Source of the DNA: Aequorivita iocasae
GTDB lineage: Bacteria; Bacteroidota; Bacteroidia; Flavobacteriales; Flavobacteriaceae
Reading direction: 5' to 3'
DNA length: 64,000 nucleotides
Assembly: GCF_016757735.1 (NCBI RefSeq)
Contig: NZ_CP068439.1
Coordinates: forward strand, 62,001-126,000
Made by a program: the position numbers and the translations under genes. The notes under the pieces were generated by a model that did no database searches, was not told where the DNA came from, and was given only the letters and a program-made list of their open reading frames with translations. Below are positions 34,968-43,390 of the stretch, in pieces. The stretch's first letter is position 1. Each line of letters starts with the position of its first letter.

Positions 34968-36034
34968 TTAGCTTTCTTTTGTATGTAATCTAAGAGAATC
35001 TTAAAAAAATATTTTAAGCGTAAGTTTTGCTCCCAAAGTTTTCGGTTAGCACGTTGTAAATTTATTAATTCCGTTTGCGATAAGGCGCTGTGAAATTCTT
35101 TTATTTTTTGTGCCACCTTATCGCGGTCTTTATATTCTATCCAAACCACATGGTTTTTCCAATCAATGAGGTCGTCAAGCGGTAGGGAACAATCGGTATC
35201 TATAAAAACAGGTATCCTTCCCATTGCTAGTGTTTCATAAAAACGGACTGAAAAATTGCCTGCCCCCCTTACACAGACTACATAGTCAGATTCACGTATA
35301 TTGCTGTAAAATTCAAGGGTTGTATGGTGGGCATCCTTTTCGGCAATAATTCCAGCTCTGTATTTTTTTCGGAATATAAAATTGGCTTCAACAATTTTCG
35401 ATTTTTTCAATGTATTAAGTACAGAGGCCCTTAGAAATGAAGTTGAAAGCACTTGCTGAACCTCATTTTTTGATTTTCCAATATAGTTTTTAAAATTACG
35501 CAAACCAGTGTTGATAATTTCTTTTGCGGCATTTAAAATCGATGGATTTGCCTGCCCACAAAATCCGATTACAGGTTTTGGAAGATATGGTCTTTGAACT
35601 ATCTCTTCGGTATAAAAATATTTCTTTAATGGATCTTCAATAAAAACCGGCAATGTATATTCATTATCGGTATATTTTGTTTTATAACCACTAAACCTAA
35701 GTACAATCAAATTTTTAAAATAGGGAATTTTAATTCCAAAATCACCATCGTTTAAAGCAATTACTTTTTTATTTAAACCGGCACACTTCTTTACCAATGC
35801 AATGGCTATGTTTTCTTGCATTGTCTTTACGTAATAATTCCATGCCATTGTGAGTATAACCACATCCGCTTCTTCCAAATGCTCAGTAAACGCAAAATCC
35901 TTTTCGGAAACCCCATAGGAAACAATGCGTTGTGAATCCGTAAACCCTTCTGCTTTGATGAAAGGTTTCAGCAAAGGAAAGAGCAGGCCGCGGTGGGCTT
36001 TGCTGTAGTGGGATTTTGGGTAGTAGAGTTTCAC
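34964..36034 (-). CDS. Exostosin-family glycosyltransferase-like protein
   Basis: A 356-residue protein with the exostosin-type C-terminal donor region: RESDYVVCVRGAGNFSVRFY followed by ETLAMGRIPVFIDTDCSLPL. The N-terminal part (MKLYYPKSHYSKAHRGLLFP) is less conserved. Bacterial members are GT47-like enzymes in polysaccharide loci. Start GTG at 36034. The region upstream holds the palindromic repeats around the GIY-YIG gene, which separate it from the GT4 gene at 36989. Confidence 0.75.
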   Translation of the reverse strand: MKLYYPKSHYSKAHRGLLFPLLKPFIKAEGFTDSQRIVSYGVSEKDFAFTEHLEEADVVILTMAWNYYVKTMQENIAIALVKKCAGLNKKVIALNDGDFGIKIPYFKNLIVLRFSGYKTKYTDNEYTLPVFIEDPLKKYFYTEEIVQRPYLPKPVIGFCGQANPSILNAAKEIINTGLRNFKNYIGKSKNEVQQVLSTSFLRASVLNTLKKSKIVEANFIFRKKYRAGIIAEKDAHHTTLEFYSNIRESDYVVCVRGAGNFSVRFYETLAMGRIPVFIDTDCSLPLDDLIDWKNHVVWIEYKDRDKVAQKIKEFHSALSQTELINLQRANRKLWEQNLRLKYFFKILLDYIQKKAK

Positions 36035-36079
36035 GTAGGTAAATATACTGTTTATGGAAGTTATAATTTAAATCGGAAG

Positions 36080-36225
36080 GGGTTCTCGATACATTTTTTA
36101 TTTTCCGCTTTCGCTCCAAATAAAAAACACTCGAACTAACAACTTTTAAACCACTGAATAGGGCTTATGTCAGGTCGAGTGAATTTGAGGGAGGCGGGAG
36201 CCGAACTCAAATTTGTATCGAGACC
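36080..36225. repeat. GIY-YIG-linked palindromic repeat, copy 1
   Basis: Outer arms GGGTTCTCGATAC (36080-36092) and GTATCGAGACC (36215-36225). Inner arms CACTCGAACTAACA (36128-36141) and TGTCAGGTCGAGTG (36168-36181). Hairpin I lies between the left arms (TTTTTTATTT with AAATAAAAAA). Hairpin II lies between the right arms, AATTTGAG pairing with CTCAAATT around a GC-rich loop. Confidence 0.85.
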
Positions 36226-36258
36226 AGTTTGCAGAGAAAAACAACTTTTGCAGATAAA

Positions 36259-36402
36259 GGGTTCTCGATACATTTTTTATTTTCCACTATCGTTCCAAAT
36301 AAAAAACACTCGAACTGACAATTGTTAAACAACTGATTAGGGAGTATGTCAGGTCGAGTGAATTTGTTGAGCCGCAGGGGAAACAAATTAGTATCGAGAC
36401 CC
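36259..36402. repeat. GIY-YIG-linked palindromic repeat, copy 2 (joins the gene's 3' end)
   Basis: Same layout as copy 1: outer GGGTTCTCGATAC and GTATCGAGACCC (36391-36402), inner CACTCGAACTGACA and TGTCAGGTCGAGTG, hairpin II AATTTGTT pairing with AACAAATT. The outer arms extend as ATAAAGGG and CCCTTTAT, and this extension includes the TAA stop codon of the GIY-YIG gene (36404-36406). Confidence 0.87.
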
Positions 36403-36403
36403 T

Positions 36404-36697
36404 TTATTTATTGAATTTCTTTTTAGCTAGGTTTGGCAATTTATTATATTCTTCATTGATCAGAGCCTCTTTTTTAGCCTTTGACCATTTTTTGATTTGC
36501 TTTTCCGTCGATATAGCCATGGTTATCTCCGTAAAAGTGCAATAGAATACCAGTTCTACGGGCAGTCTGGAAGAAGTATAACTGTTTAAATGTTTTCGGT
36601 GTTGATGGTCTTCCAATCGCTGGGTCAGATTGGAAGTTACCCCAGTGTAATAAGTACCGTCTGAACAGGAAAGAATATATACGTAATAGGTTTTCAT
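36404..36697 (-). CDS. GIY-YIG nuclease family protein
   Basis: A 97-residue single-domain protein of the UvrC/UPF0213 GIY-YIG class. The GIY-like strand YVYIL is at 5-9, the YIG-like YTGVT at 17-21, catalytic-type Arg27 (LTQRLEDH) and Glu65 (ISTEKQIKKW) are present, and a lysine-rich C-terminal helix follows. These are small endonuclease folds of unclear cellular role. ATG at 36697. Its stop codon lies in the end of palindromic repeat copy 2 and copy 3 begins about 40 bp upstream of its start, while the flanking genes are polysaccharide enzymes. Confidence 0.92.
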   Translation of the reverse strand: MKTYYVYILSCSDGTYYTGVTSNLTQRLEDHQHRKHLNSYTSSRLPVELVFYCTFTEITMAISTEKQIKKWSKAKKEALINEEYNKLPNLAKKKFNK

Positions 36698-36738
36698 AAA
36701 ATTAAATTAAGAAAAAATTAGACATTTTTTCTCATAAA

Positions 36739-36870
36739 GGGTTCTCGATACATTTTTTATTTTCCACTATCGTTCCAAATAAAAACACTCGAACTGACAA
36801 AAGTAGGTCGAAAGTCAGGTCGAGTGAATTTTAAGGAGGCGAGAGCCGAGTTAAAATTTTATCGAGACCC
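36739..36870. repeat. GIY-YIG-linked palindromic repeat, copy 3
   Basis: Outer GGGTTCTCGATAC (36739-36751) and ATCGAGACCC (36861-36870), inner CACTCGAACTGACA and GTCAGGTCGAGTG, hairpin II AATTTTAA pairing with TTAAAATT around GGAGGCGAGAGCCG. The middle spacer is shorter than in copies 1 and 2. It is in the same orientation as the other two. Confidence 0.85.
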
Positions 36871-36932
36871 TTTTGTCTTGGCTAACACCATTTGCAAATG
36901 ACCGGTTCCGGTTTCGACAAGCTCAACAAAGG

Positions 36933-36982
36933 CATTTTTTACTTTCCACTACCCTTCCACATGAAAAACACTCAAGCTGACA
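36933..36982. repeat. Diverged half copy of the GIY-YIG-linked repeat
   Basis: CATTTTTTACTTTCCACTAC and the following ACACTCAAGCTGACA align with the left half of copies 1-3. It is preceded by TTCGACAAGCTCAACAA (36913-36929), a motif also seen at 24889 and 25047. The right half is missing, and the GT4 stop codon follows at 36989. Confidence 0.6.
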
Positions 36983-36988
36983 TTTATC

Positions 36989-38152
36989 TTAATTATAAAA
37001 ATCCAAGAATTCCTTTTGCTGTTTTTCAATATTGAATTCTTCCCTCACTCTTTTTTGCGCGATTTGGGTAATGGTATTTCTTTCGTCACTTCTTAAGCCC
37101 AATACCTTCTTTATTGTCTCGGCCAGTGCTTGGGGATTGTTTTTTGGAACTACCCACCCAGTTTTTTCGTGCAGGACGTTTTCAGATAGACCCTCGGCAT
37201 TACTTACTATGCAAAGTTTGCCCATGGCCTGGGCCTCTAATACGGCATTGCAAAAACCCTCCTGTATGCTATATTGGATATATATACTTGTACTCTCCAA
37301 TTCTTTCTTTACTTGATGATGGGGCAGTTTCCCCAAAAACAGAATTTCATTCTTCAAACCCAATTGATAGGCCGCAAAGGCAATACGTTCGTATTCGGGC
37401 CCCTCTCCTATAATTTTATAAGTAAACTTCAAGCCTTGTGCTTTTAAAATCGCCAAAACTTCAATAGTCTGTACAAAGCCTTTTTTCCAATGCAAGCGAC
37501 CGGTAGTCACAAAAACTAACTCCTCAGCATTCACAATCTTGGAATTGGGTTTAAATAAATTGACATCAATGGCAGGGGTAATTTTTTCAATAGGAATACC
37601 GTCTGGCAGCCCGTGCTTTTTTGCCAGTACCAGTAGATCATTGGATATGGTATGTATCTTATCAACATATTCCCAAAGTATGGTATAACAGCCGGGATAT
37701 TTTACCGGATAGACTGCAATATCAAACCCCCGAAAACTTACCGCCATTTTTGCTCCTATTGCTTTTGCAACCGTTTCGCTGCCGAGTGCCATGGTGGCAA
37801 ACCCAAAATGAAGCCAGTCCAAATTGGCCTTTAGGAGATGGGCGTTTAAGTAAATTTTTTTTAAAAGCTGAAGAAATTCCGTACCCTCTGTCCGTTCTAG
37901 GTTTATATAACGGATTATGGCGGGTAGATGTGGTAACAGTAAAACAAATTCCTTTAAAAAATACCATGATTGCAACAGCGGATTGCGGCTTACCTTTGGG
38001 CTAAGTATTACGGGACAATGGTTAAAGTCGTCTTTTTTGCTTTGGCAATACAAACGGACGTCCATTCCCTGCTCCCGAAGCCCCTTAATCTTGGAACGAA
38101 AAAAGGTTTCAGAATAACTGGGAGTAGTTGACAAAACAAGTCCTATTTGCAT
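36989..38152 (-). CDS. Family 4 glycosyltransferase
   Basis: A 387-residue GT-B enzyme beginning MQIGLVLSTTPSYSETFFRS. It has VAKAIGAKMAVSFRGFDIA, VFVTTGRLHWKKGFVQTIEV, YKIIGEGPEYERIAFA, FLGKLPHHQVKKELE and YSIQEGFCNAVLEAQAMGKL, the last with the EGFCNAVLE acidic motif. I use the ATG at 38152; the frame opens at a TTG 21 bp earlier. Its stop is followed at once by the repeat region around the GIY-YIG gene. Confidence 0.9.
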   Translation of the reverse strand: MQIGLVLSTTPSYSETFFRSKIKGLREQGMDVRLYCQSKKDDFNHCPVILSPKVSRNPLLQSWYFLKEFVLLLPHLPAIIRYINLERTEGTEFLQLLKKIYLNAHLLKANLDWLHFGFATMALGSETVAKAIGAKMAVSFRGFDIAVYPVKYPGCYTILWEYVDKIHTISNDLLVLAKKHGLPDGIPIEKITPAIDVNLFKPNSKIVNAEELVFVTTGRLHWKKGFVQTIEVLAILKAQGLKFTYKIIGEGPEYERIAFAAYQLGLKNEILFLGKLPHHQVKKELESTSIYIQYSIQEGFCNAVLEAQAMGKLCIVSNAEGLSENVLHEKTGWVVPKNNPQALAETIKKVLGLRSDERNTITQIAQKRVREEFNIEKQQKEFLDFYN

Positions 38153-38181
38153 CTTAGCTTTTAATATTATCAAAGATTTTT

Positions 38182-38931
38182 TTAAAGCTCAATTTTAAGT
38201 TTTGTATATTCACTTTTAACTTTATATATATCCTCTAATTCTTCCTTAGTGAGGTTATTTCTCCATTTGTCTTTTGAATTAATATTAAATTTCTCAGGAT
38301 GGAAGATATTGTCAATTTGAAGGAATTTACTTATTTTTTCTAACCACACCTCTGAATCATCAATAAAATCGTCATAATTAACAGCTAGTACGTTATCAGG
38401 ATATTTAAATTGAACCTCATTAAGCCTATTTATATGGGAAAACCACCTTAGAGCGCATTTTTTTTCTAATGAAAAATTTTTAAATTCTTTCATGTTTTCC
38501 TTGGTAATTCCTAAAAATCGGTTGGGTTTGTCTTGTGGTAATTTTTTATACCAGTTTAAAACACCACTGTGGTTTAACATACTATTTACCGTAGGCTCAA
38601 TATCTCGATATACTCCTATAAATTTGGAGTTAGAAAAATTTTTCAATAAATCTTCAACAAACCAAAGAGATGGATGGGATTTTTCAAGTATATGAAGCTC
38701 TTGGTTTTTGCTTATTTTCTTAAGCCGATAAAAAAGTAATTTTTTTAATATGTAATTGACCATTGGCGAATTGTAATCCTGTGTTGTGGCTATTCTGGTA
38801 AATAACGGAAAGGTATAGGAATCCTCAATTCTTCCCTCAATCATTGGATGACTGGAAATTGTTCTTCCAATTAAGTGGGTACCTGATCTACCCGTACCCG
38901 AGACGAATATGAAGCTTTTGATTTTGCTCAT
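38182..38931 (-). CDS. Sulfotransferase domain protein
   Basis: A 249-residue protein with the PAPS 5'-phosphosulfate loop FVSGTGRSGTHLIGR near the N-terminus (9-23), a FIGVYRDIEPTVNSML segment corresponding to the 3'-phosphate-binding motif, and YPDNVLAVNYDDFIDDSEVW. It would transfer sulfate from PAPS to a sugar hydroxyl. It is the first of four sulfotransferase-fold genes in the locus. ATG at 38931. Family confidence is high; substrate unknown. Confidence 0.87.
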   Translation of the reverse strand: MSKIKSFIFVSGTGRSGTHLIGRTISSHPMIEGRIEDSYTFPLFTRIATTQDYNSPMVNYILKKLLFYRLKKISKNQELHILEKSHPSLWFVEDLLKNFSNSKFIGVYRDIEPTVNSMLNHSGVLNWYKKLPQDKPNRFLGITKENMKEFKNFSLEKKCALRWFSHINRLNEVQFKYPDNVLAVNYDDFIDDSEVWLEKISKFLQIDNIFHPEKFNINSKDKWRNNLTKEELEDIYKVKSEYTKLKIEL

Positions 38932-39041
38932 TGCCCTAATTTAAGTTGCTATTAATAAACATTGTCGTCACCACTTTAATAATGTTTTGGAATAACGCAA
39001 GATGTTGGAAAGAATAGTTCCTTTGCACATAGAATTTCTTT

Positions 39042-40139
39042 TTAGGCTATTATCCGTTTATACAACCTTTGGTGCTCGGTAATAAAGATATTATAATTGA
39101 AATTTTCAATTACATATTTTCTCAGCTTATTTCCAAGATTTATTCTTTCCTGAGAAGATAAAGATCTAATCTTAAGAATCTCATTAGCCAAATTTGATTC
39201 ACTGTCCGCTTGAAAAAGTAGGGTCTTAAAATCCTTCAACACAAATTTAATCCCAGAAATATTAGATCCCAACACCGGAATCCCCATACTCATTGCCTCT
39301 ACCAAGGCCATGGGCATGCCTTCTTTTCTGCCTTCGTTCAAGGTAGGGATCACGTACAAATCTGATCCCGCAATATAGGGACGCACATCTGGCTTTTTTC
39401 CCAAAAAGTTTACTTGTTGCTTAATATGCAACTCTTTGCACAAAGATGTCAAGTATGTGCCATAATCATTAGCATTATCACCCAATACCGTCAATTTAAT
39501 AGTGGGGTCATCAAGCTTTTTGATAGTCTTTATCAAAACCTCAACGCCTTTGACGGGCACCAAATTGGCCACGGTAATTATTTTGAATATTCCATTTTCA
39601 CAATTCTTTTCCGGAAAGATTGCGGGACTATAAAAGTCGGTATCTATTCCCAGGGGAATAAGTGTTTGGTTTTTCTTCTTCGGAAAATAACTGCGCATCT
39701 CATCATTGATTGTAATAATGAAATCTGCGAGGAAACTGCGTATTTTCCAATGCTTATTGCCCCAGCTCATCGCCTTTTTGGTATAGATCCATTTTGCCCC
39801 AGCCCACCGCGCCGCAATAGTTTCTGTCCAATCGCTACTCCAGTGCCAGGAATGGACGATGTCATATTTATTCTTCCGAAAAAAGTTTTTGATAGTTTTA
39901 ATACGTGAAAACAAGGTGCTATATGGACGGTAGTTTGTTGTGGTTTCAATAATATGTATTGGAATGCCAAGGCTTTCAATTTCCTTAAAAAAAGAACCAC
40001 GGTTACTGGAACAGGCCACTTCCACTTCAAATATTCCTTTATCCAATCCATTTATAAGGTCATAAACAACCTTTCCGCTGCCTGCGGTATCGAAGTTGGG
40101 GATTGTGTATAGGATTTTTATTTTAATGTCTTGTTCCAA
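39042..40139 (-). CDS. Family 4 glycosyltransferase
   Basis: A 365-residue GT-B enzyme: ILYTIPNFDTAGSGKVVYDL, IVHSWHWSSDWTETIAARWA, IITVANLVPVKGVEVLIKTI, FLGKKPDVRPYIAGSDLYVI and NEGRKEGMPMALVEAMSMGI. The start must be close to the TTG at 40139, because a stop (TGA) lies directly upstream in frame and no ATG follows until deep in the protein. It overlaps the methyltransferase gene by 22 bp. Confidence 0.88.
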   Translation of the reverse strand: MEQDIKIKILYTIPNFDTAGSGKVVYDLINGLDKGIFEVEVACSSNRGSFFKEIESLGIPIHIIETTTNYRPYSTLFSRIKTIKNFFRKNKYDIVHSWHWSSDWTETIAARWAGAKWIYTKKAMSWGNKHWKIRSFLADFIITINDEMRSYFPKKKNQTLIPLGIDTDFYSPAIFPEKNCENGIFKIITVANLVPVKGVEVLIKTIKKLDDPTIKLTVLGDNANDYGTYLTSLCKELHIKQQVNFLGKKPDVRPYIAGSDLYVIPTLNEGRKEGMPMALVEAMSMGIPVLGSNISGIKFVLKDFKTLLFQADSESNLANEILKIRSLSSQERINLGNKLRKYVIENFNYNIFITEHQRLYKRIIA

Positions 40140-40888
40140 TCATGGAAGTTTTGAAGGTTCATATAAAATTTCTTGTTTTTTAAATGAGAATTAAATTCGA
40201 AGTATGGGTTTCCCATAGGTAACTCTAAATTATTGAACCCCGCATATTTTGTTTTAGAAATTACCCCAACCCCCCAATCTGTATCGAAACATATTGAATA
40301 TAAAAGTTTTTCATGTCGGAATTTATAAAATGCCTTCCACGTTGTACCATTCCAAAAATTTCTAGCTGGGGAGTTCAGAAAATCATAAGATTCTCGCGCA
40401 TGAAATTGAGAGGGCGGATTGCAATCGTGAAGAATTATAAAACCTGTCTTCGAGATGAAATCTAATGAATTTACGATATCTCTTTCCACTTGATTTGCTA
40501 AATGAAGACCATCAATAAAAATAATATCAAATTTTATTTTTTTATCTATCTCTATATTTCCTTTTCTAATTTTTCGAAAAAAATCATCTGAAGTCATTTT
40601 ATAATCTACGGGGTTTTCTTCGTATTCAATACCTGGGTCTACAGAAATTTTATTTTTGCAGTTTATCCTATTGAAATTTTTTTCGGGATTTCTAACACCT
40701 ATTTCCAAATAATTTTGTGCAGGTGTCAATGACAGAAGATAATTTATAACAACAGTCCGCCTTGGACCTTTTTCAATTTCAATACGCGTTTCAACACTTG
40801 TTTTTTTAAAATAAGGATCGTGATTAATCCTTTTCCCTATAGTGTAAGAATTTTTTATATTAATTATATATTGTTTTAAAGAATTCAC
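40118..40888 (-). CDS. Class I SAM-dependent methyltransferase-like protein
   Basis: A 256-residue protein with YLEIGVRNPEKNFNRI as motif I, a CKNKISVDPGIEY strand, FDIIFIDGLHLANQVERDI and GFIILHDCNPPSQFH. This pattern matches glycan- or small-molecule methyltransferases of the Methyltransf_24 type. GTG at 40888 sits in a GTGA overlap with the upstream GT2 stop. Probably methylates a sugar of the glycan; inference from context. Confidence 0.78.
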   Translation of the reverse strand: MNSLKQYIINIKNSYTIGKRINHDPYFKKTSVETRIEIEKGPRRTVVINYLLSLTPAQNYLEIGVRNPEKNFNRINCKNKISVDPGIEYEENPVDYKMTSDDFFRKIRKGNIEIDKKIKFDIIFIDGLHLANQVERDIVNSLDFISKTGFIILHDCNPPSQFHARESYDFLNSPARNFWNGTTWKAFYKFRHEKLLYSICFDTDWGVGVISKTKYAGFNNLELPMGNPYFEFNSHLKNKKFYMNLQNFHDWNKTLK

Positions 40889-41790
40889 TTTTTAAATATA
40901 TTATATAATTTCCCTTTTACCTTTTGAAAAAATCTTTTATCCCTAAAAAACCATAAACTAAGTAAAAAACCTTTAACGACAAATTGAAACCTGGAAGTAT
41001 GTCCTAATTCCAATAATAATTGTGTTCTATATGCATATTGATAATCCGCCATAGAAACGATTGCTGGGTGCTCATAAGCAAAACTTCGCAACAACTCCCT
41101 TGTAGCCGCAAATTGTTTCTTCTTATTTGAAGTTACTGAGGTACGCTCCGTTCTTCTATCCAAACGCACCAAAACCTCATGCAATCCATGAATTTTTGAA
41201 ACCAAAGAAAACCGCAAAATATACGTCCAATCTATACTTATACTAGGATAATGTTGGGTAAAATACAAACCGTTATCAATATGTACCCCTTTTTTGAACA
41301 TAATACAACTATTTACAACCTTAATTTGATTGCGATAGTTTAAAAGGAATAATTCCTTTCCTTCGGGATATTGCTCTCCATGTACCAAAATTCCGGGAAA
41401 ATGGGACGTCACTTTTTCTCCATTCCAAAATTCAGCAATTCCCGAAACCAAACCAATATCACTTTTTGCATCAAGTAAATCAGCCTGCAATTGCAAACGG
41501 TTGGGGTAATAATAATCATCCTGTTCAGCTATTGCAACATATTCCCCAATTGTGTTGGCCACCAATCGATTCATAGTAGGGCCTAAACCACGATTAATCT
41601 CGTTTTTTATAATAGTCATTTTTGAAAAGGCACTGTTGAAGTTTTTCAAAATTTCTTCCGATCCATCGTTGGTCCCATCAATGCAAGCTATTAGTTCAAA
41701 ATCCTGAAATGTCTGTGCGGCCAGACTCTTTAGTGTTGCTTCCAAAGTACGTTCGCCATTATAAATGGGTAGTATTACAGATACTTTCAT
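40885..41790 (-). CDS. Family 2 glycosyltransferase
   Basis: A 301-residue GT2: VSVILPIYNGERTLEATLKS, the CIDGTNDGS strand, AIAEQDDYYYPNRLQLQ carrying the QDD metal site, and an ISIDWTYILR acceptor-side helix. The C-terminal 60 residues have hydrophobic stretches (FVVKGFLLSLWFF). ATG at 41790, 3 bp after the asparagine-synthase-like gene. Part of the same operon. Confidence 0.9.
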   Translation of the reverse strand: MKVSVILPIYNGERTLEATLKSLAAQTFQDFELIACIDGTNDGSEEILKNFNSAFSKMTIIKNEINRGLGPTMNRLVANTIGEYVAIAEQDDYYYPNRLQLQADLLDAKSDIGLVSGIAEFWNGEKVTSHFPGILVHGEQYPEGKELFLLNYRNQIKVVNSCIMFKKGVHIDNGLYFTQHYPSISIDWTYILRFSLVSKIHGLHEVLVRLDRRTERTSVTSNKKKQFAATRELLRSFAYEHPAIVSMADYQYAYRTQLLLELGHTSRFQFVVKGFLLSLWFFRDKRFFQKVKGKLYNIFKK

Positions 41791-41793
41791 ATA

Positions 41794-43173
41794 CTAATCA
41801 ATAATTCTTTTCCACACCGCCAAAGTAAGCAACATACTCAAAGGATGTGAATATTTAACTGCATCAACCGCCTTAAAATTATTATAAAAACGTGCAATTA
41901 GCGGTTTTGATAAAAAAGGGTGGAGATTTTCTTCAAAAAGCCATTGCTGTAATTTTTCATCATTTTCCATTCCTAAAAATTGTAGTTCCCAATTGCGCTG
42001 TATGTACGGTTTGCCCATTTTGCTTCTTAGCACCCGCTTTAACTTATTCGCTATTCTGTATGGTAAATTGTTTGGAGAGGTGTTTTTTTCAAATGTATAT
42101 AAATTATAGGGCCTATGATCTTGCCATGTAATTTTTGCCAAAGCCGGATTTTGTTGTTTAATATAAGCTATTTGTAGCTTTCTATCTGCCAGATATTCCT
42201 CTGGGACAGTACAAATAAACTTACACATCCTATCGTCATAATAGGGTACCGTTATTGGGTGTGCGGCCTCAAAGACGGAAAGATTGACTGAGGTCCAGCG
42301 CGGCGCCCAATACAGACTTTTAAAAGCCCGCAGTTTAGCACTTGGGTTTTTAATGTGAATTTTTTTAAGCAATCCAGTAATCCTTTCGCTTAAATAGCTT
42401 TCAAAGTCGCCTTCCAAATTCCATTCCTGCCATAAGGCGGTCGCAAGTTCCATCCCTCCTTTTTTTACAATTTTCTTTATAATAATTTCCAAAAGATCTT
42501 CTTCATTTGTCCCTTCGGGAGCTCCCCGGTTGAACAAGACATCGCCCCAATGCCCCAAGGAAAACACTCCTTCCATATTTTTGAATTCTTCCAAAACTGC
42601 CATTTGACGGGGATGGGTAAAATCGGAATAACATTGGTTTATGGAGGCCAGATCTTCCAGTTTTGGCCACAAATATCCTGATTCTATTGTAAATTCCTTA
42701 AAGTCAAAGCCACATACCTTCGCAATTTCCCTCCCAATTGCACTTTCTGAATAACCACCCTTAAAGGAATAGCTATACGCTGTAACGGGCTTCTTAAGTT
42801 TTGCCAGAGCAACGGCCTGTGTCCGGCTGTCCAAGCCGCCCGATAATGGAAGAATTACCTTGTTTTCCTTTGCTTGTTCACCTACGATTTGTTCAAAAAG
42901 CGAGGTAAATTCCTCCAAAGCTGTTTCAAAGCTTATGTCCCGTGGGCTATAATGCCATTGGAACCACGGTTTACTTTCAATTAAAAAACCGTTTTCATCA
43001 AGTGTATTTTCGGACGCGGCGGGCAGCACTTTTTTGTTTTTCCAATAGGTATCCGTATCGAGAAAGAAACCTGTGGCAGCAAAGATGCAAATTGCCTGAT
43101 GATCCAACTCTTGGGGAGCAGCTACCTTTACGAATTGTTGGTGGGGTGGGATTATTGGGGTTTTGATATCCAT
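41794..43173 (-). CDS. Asparagine-synthase-like amidotransferase lacking the glutaminase domain
   Basis: The 459-residue product contains the ATP-pyrophosphatase domain of AsnB (PP-loop VILPLSGGLDSRTQAVAL; later SLGHWGDVLFNRG and ITVPYYDDRMCKF) but starts MDIKTPIIPPHQQFV and so lacks the catalytic Cys2 glutaminase domain. The N-terminal 95 residues contain only remnants of a lasso-type or AsnB-like fold. In polysaccharide loci such proteins may amidate uronic acids or act on amino sugars; this is inference. ATG at 43173, 8 bp from a long heptad array. Confidence 0.8.
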   Translation of the reverse strand: MDIKTPIIPPHQQFVKVAAPQELDHQAICIFAATGFFLDTDTYWKNKKVLPAASENTLDENGFLIESKPWFQWHYSPRDISFETALEEFTSLFEQIVGEQAKENKVILPLSGGLDSRTQAVALAKLKKPVTAYSYSFKGGYSESAIGREIAKVCGFDFKEFTIESGYLWPKLEDLASINQCYSDFTHPRQMAVLEEFKNMEGVFSLGHWGDVLFNRGAPEGTNEEDLLEIIIKKIVKKGGMELATALWQEWNLEGDFESYLSERITGLLKKIHIKNPSAKLRAFKSLYWAPRWTSVNLSVFEAAHPITVPYYDDRMCKFICTVPEEYLADRKLQIAYIKQQNPALAKITWQDHRPYNLYTFEKNTSPNNLPYRIANKLKRVLRSKMGKPYIQRNWELQFLGMENDEKLQQWLFEENLHPFLSKPLIARFYNNFKAVDAVKYSHPLSMLLTLAVWKRIID

Positions 43174-43180
43174 TTACGAG

Positions 43181-43362
43181 GTACGAAGTTGGAAGTACGA
43201 AGTTGGAAGTACAATATACGAAGTACGAAGTTGTAAGTATAACGTTCGAAGTTGGAAATACAACATGCGAAGTATGAAGCTGGAAGTACAATGTACGAAA
43301 TTGGAAGTATGAAGTAGGGAGTAAGAATTTTTAAATACAACGTACGAAACACAAAGATGGGA
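43181..43362 (+). repeat. Degenerate heptad array, 26 units, consensus GTACGAA/GTTGGAA
   Basis: I can lay 26 consecutive 7-bp units over 182 bp without a single gap. Exact GTACGAA and GTTGGAA units alternate at the left end, with variants such as GTACAAT, GTATGAA and ATACAAC further on. The reverse strand is largely free of stops across the array, which produces apparent reading frames that I do not call genes. It lies downstream of the four-helix-bundle gene and just upstream of the asparagine-synthase-like gene. Confidence 0.93.
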
Positions 43363-43390
43363 GTTTATTTTAAAAATCATAATGAATGTT

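Noticed and set aside
43181-43362. CRISPR array
   Set aside because: Units are 7 bp, contiguous and without spacers. No cas genes are present.
42998-43380. Three overlapping minus-strand open frames of 66-97 codons
   Set aside because: They are translations of the 7-bp array at 43181-43362 and of the start of the asparagine-synthase-like gene in other phases. The peptide is a repeated YFQLRTS-like pattern.
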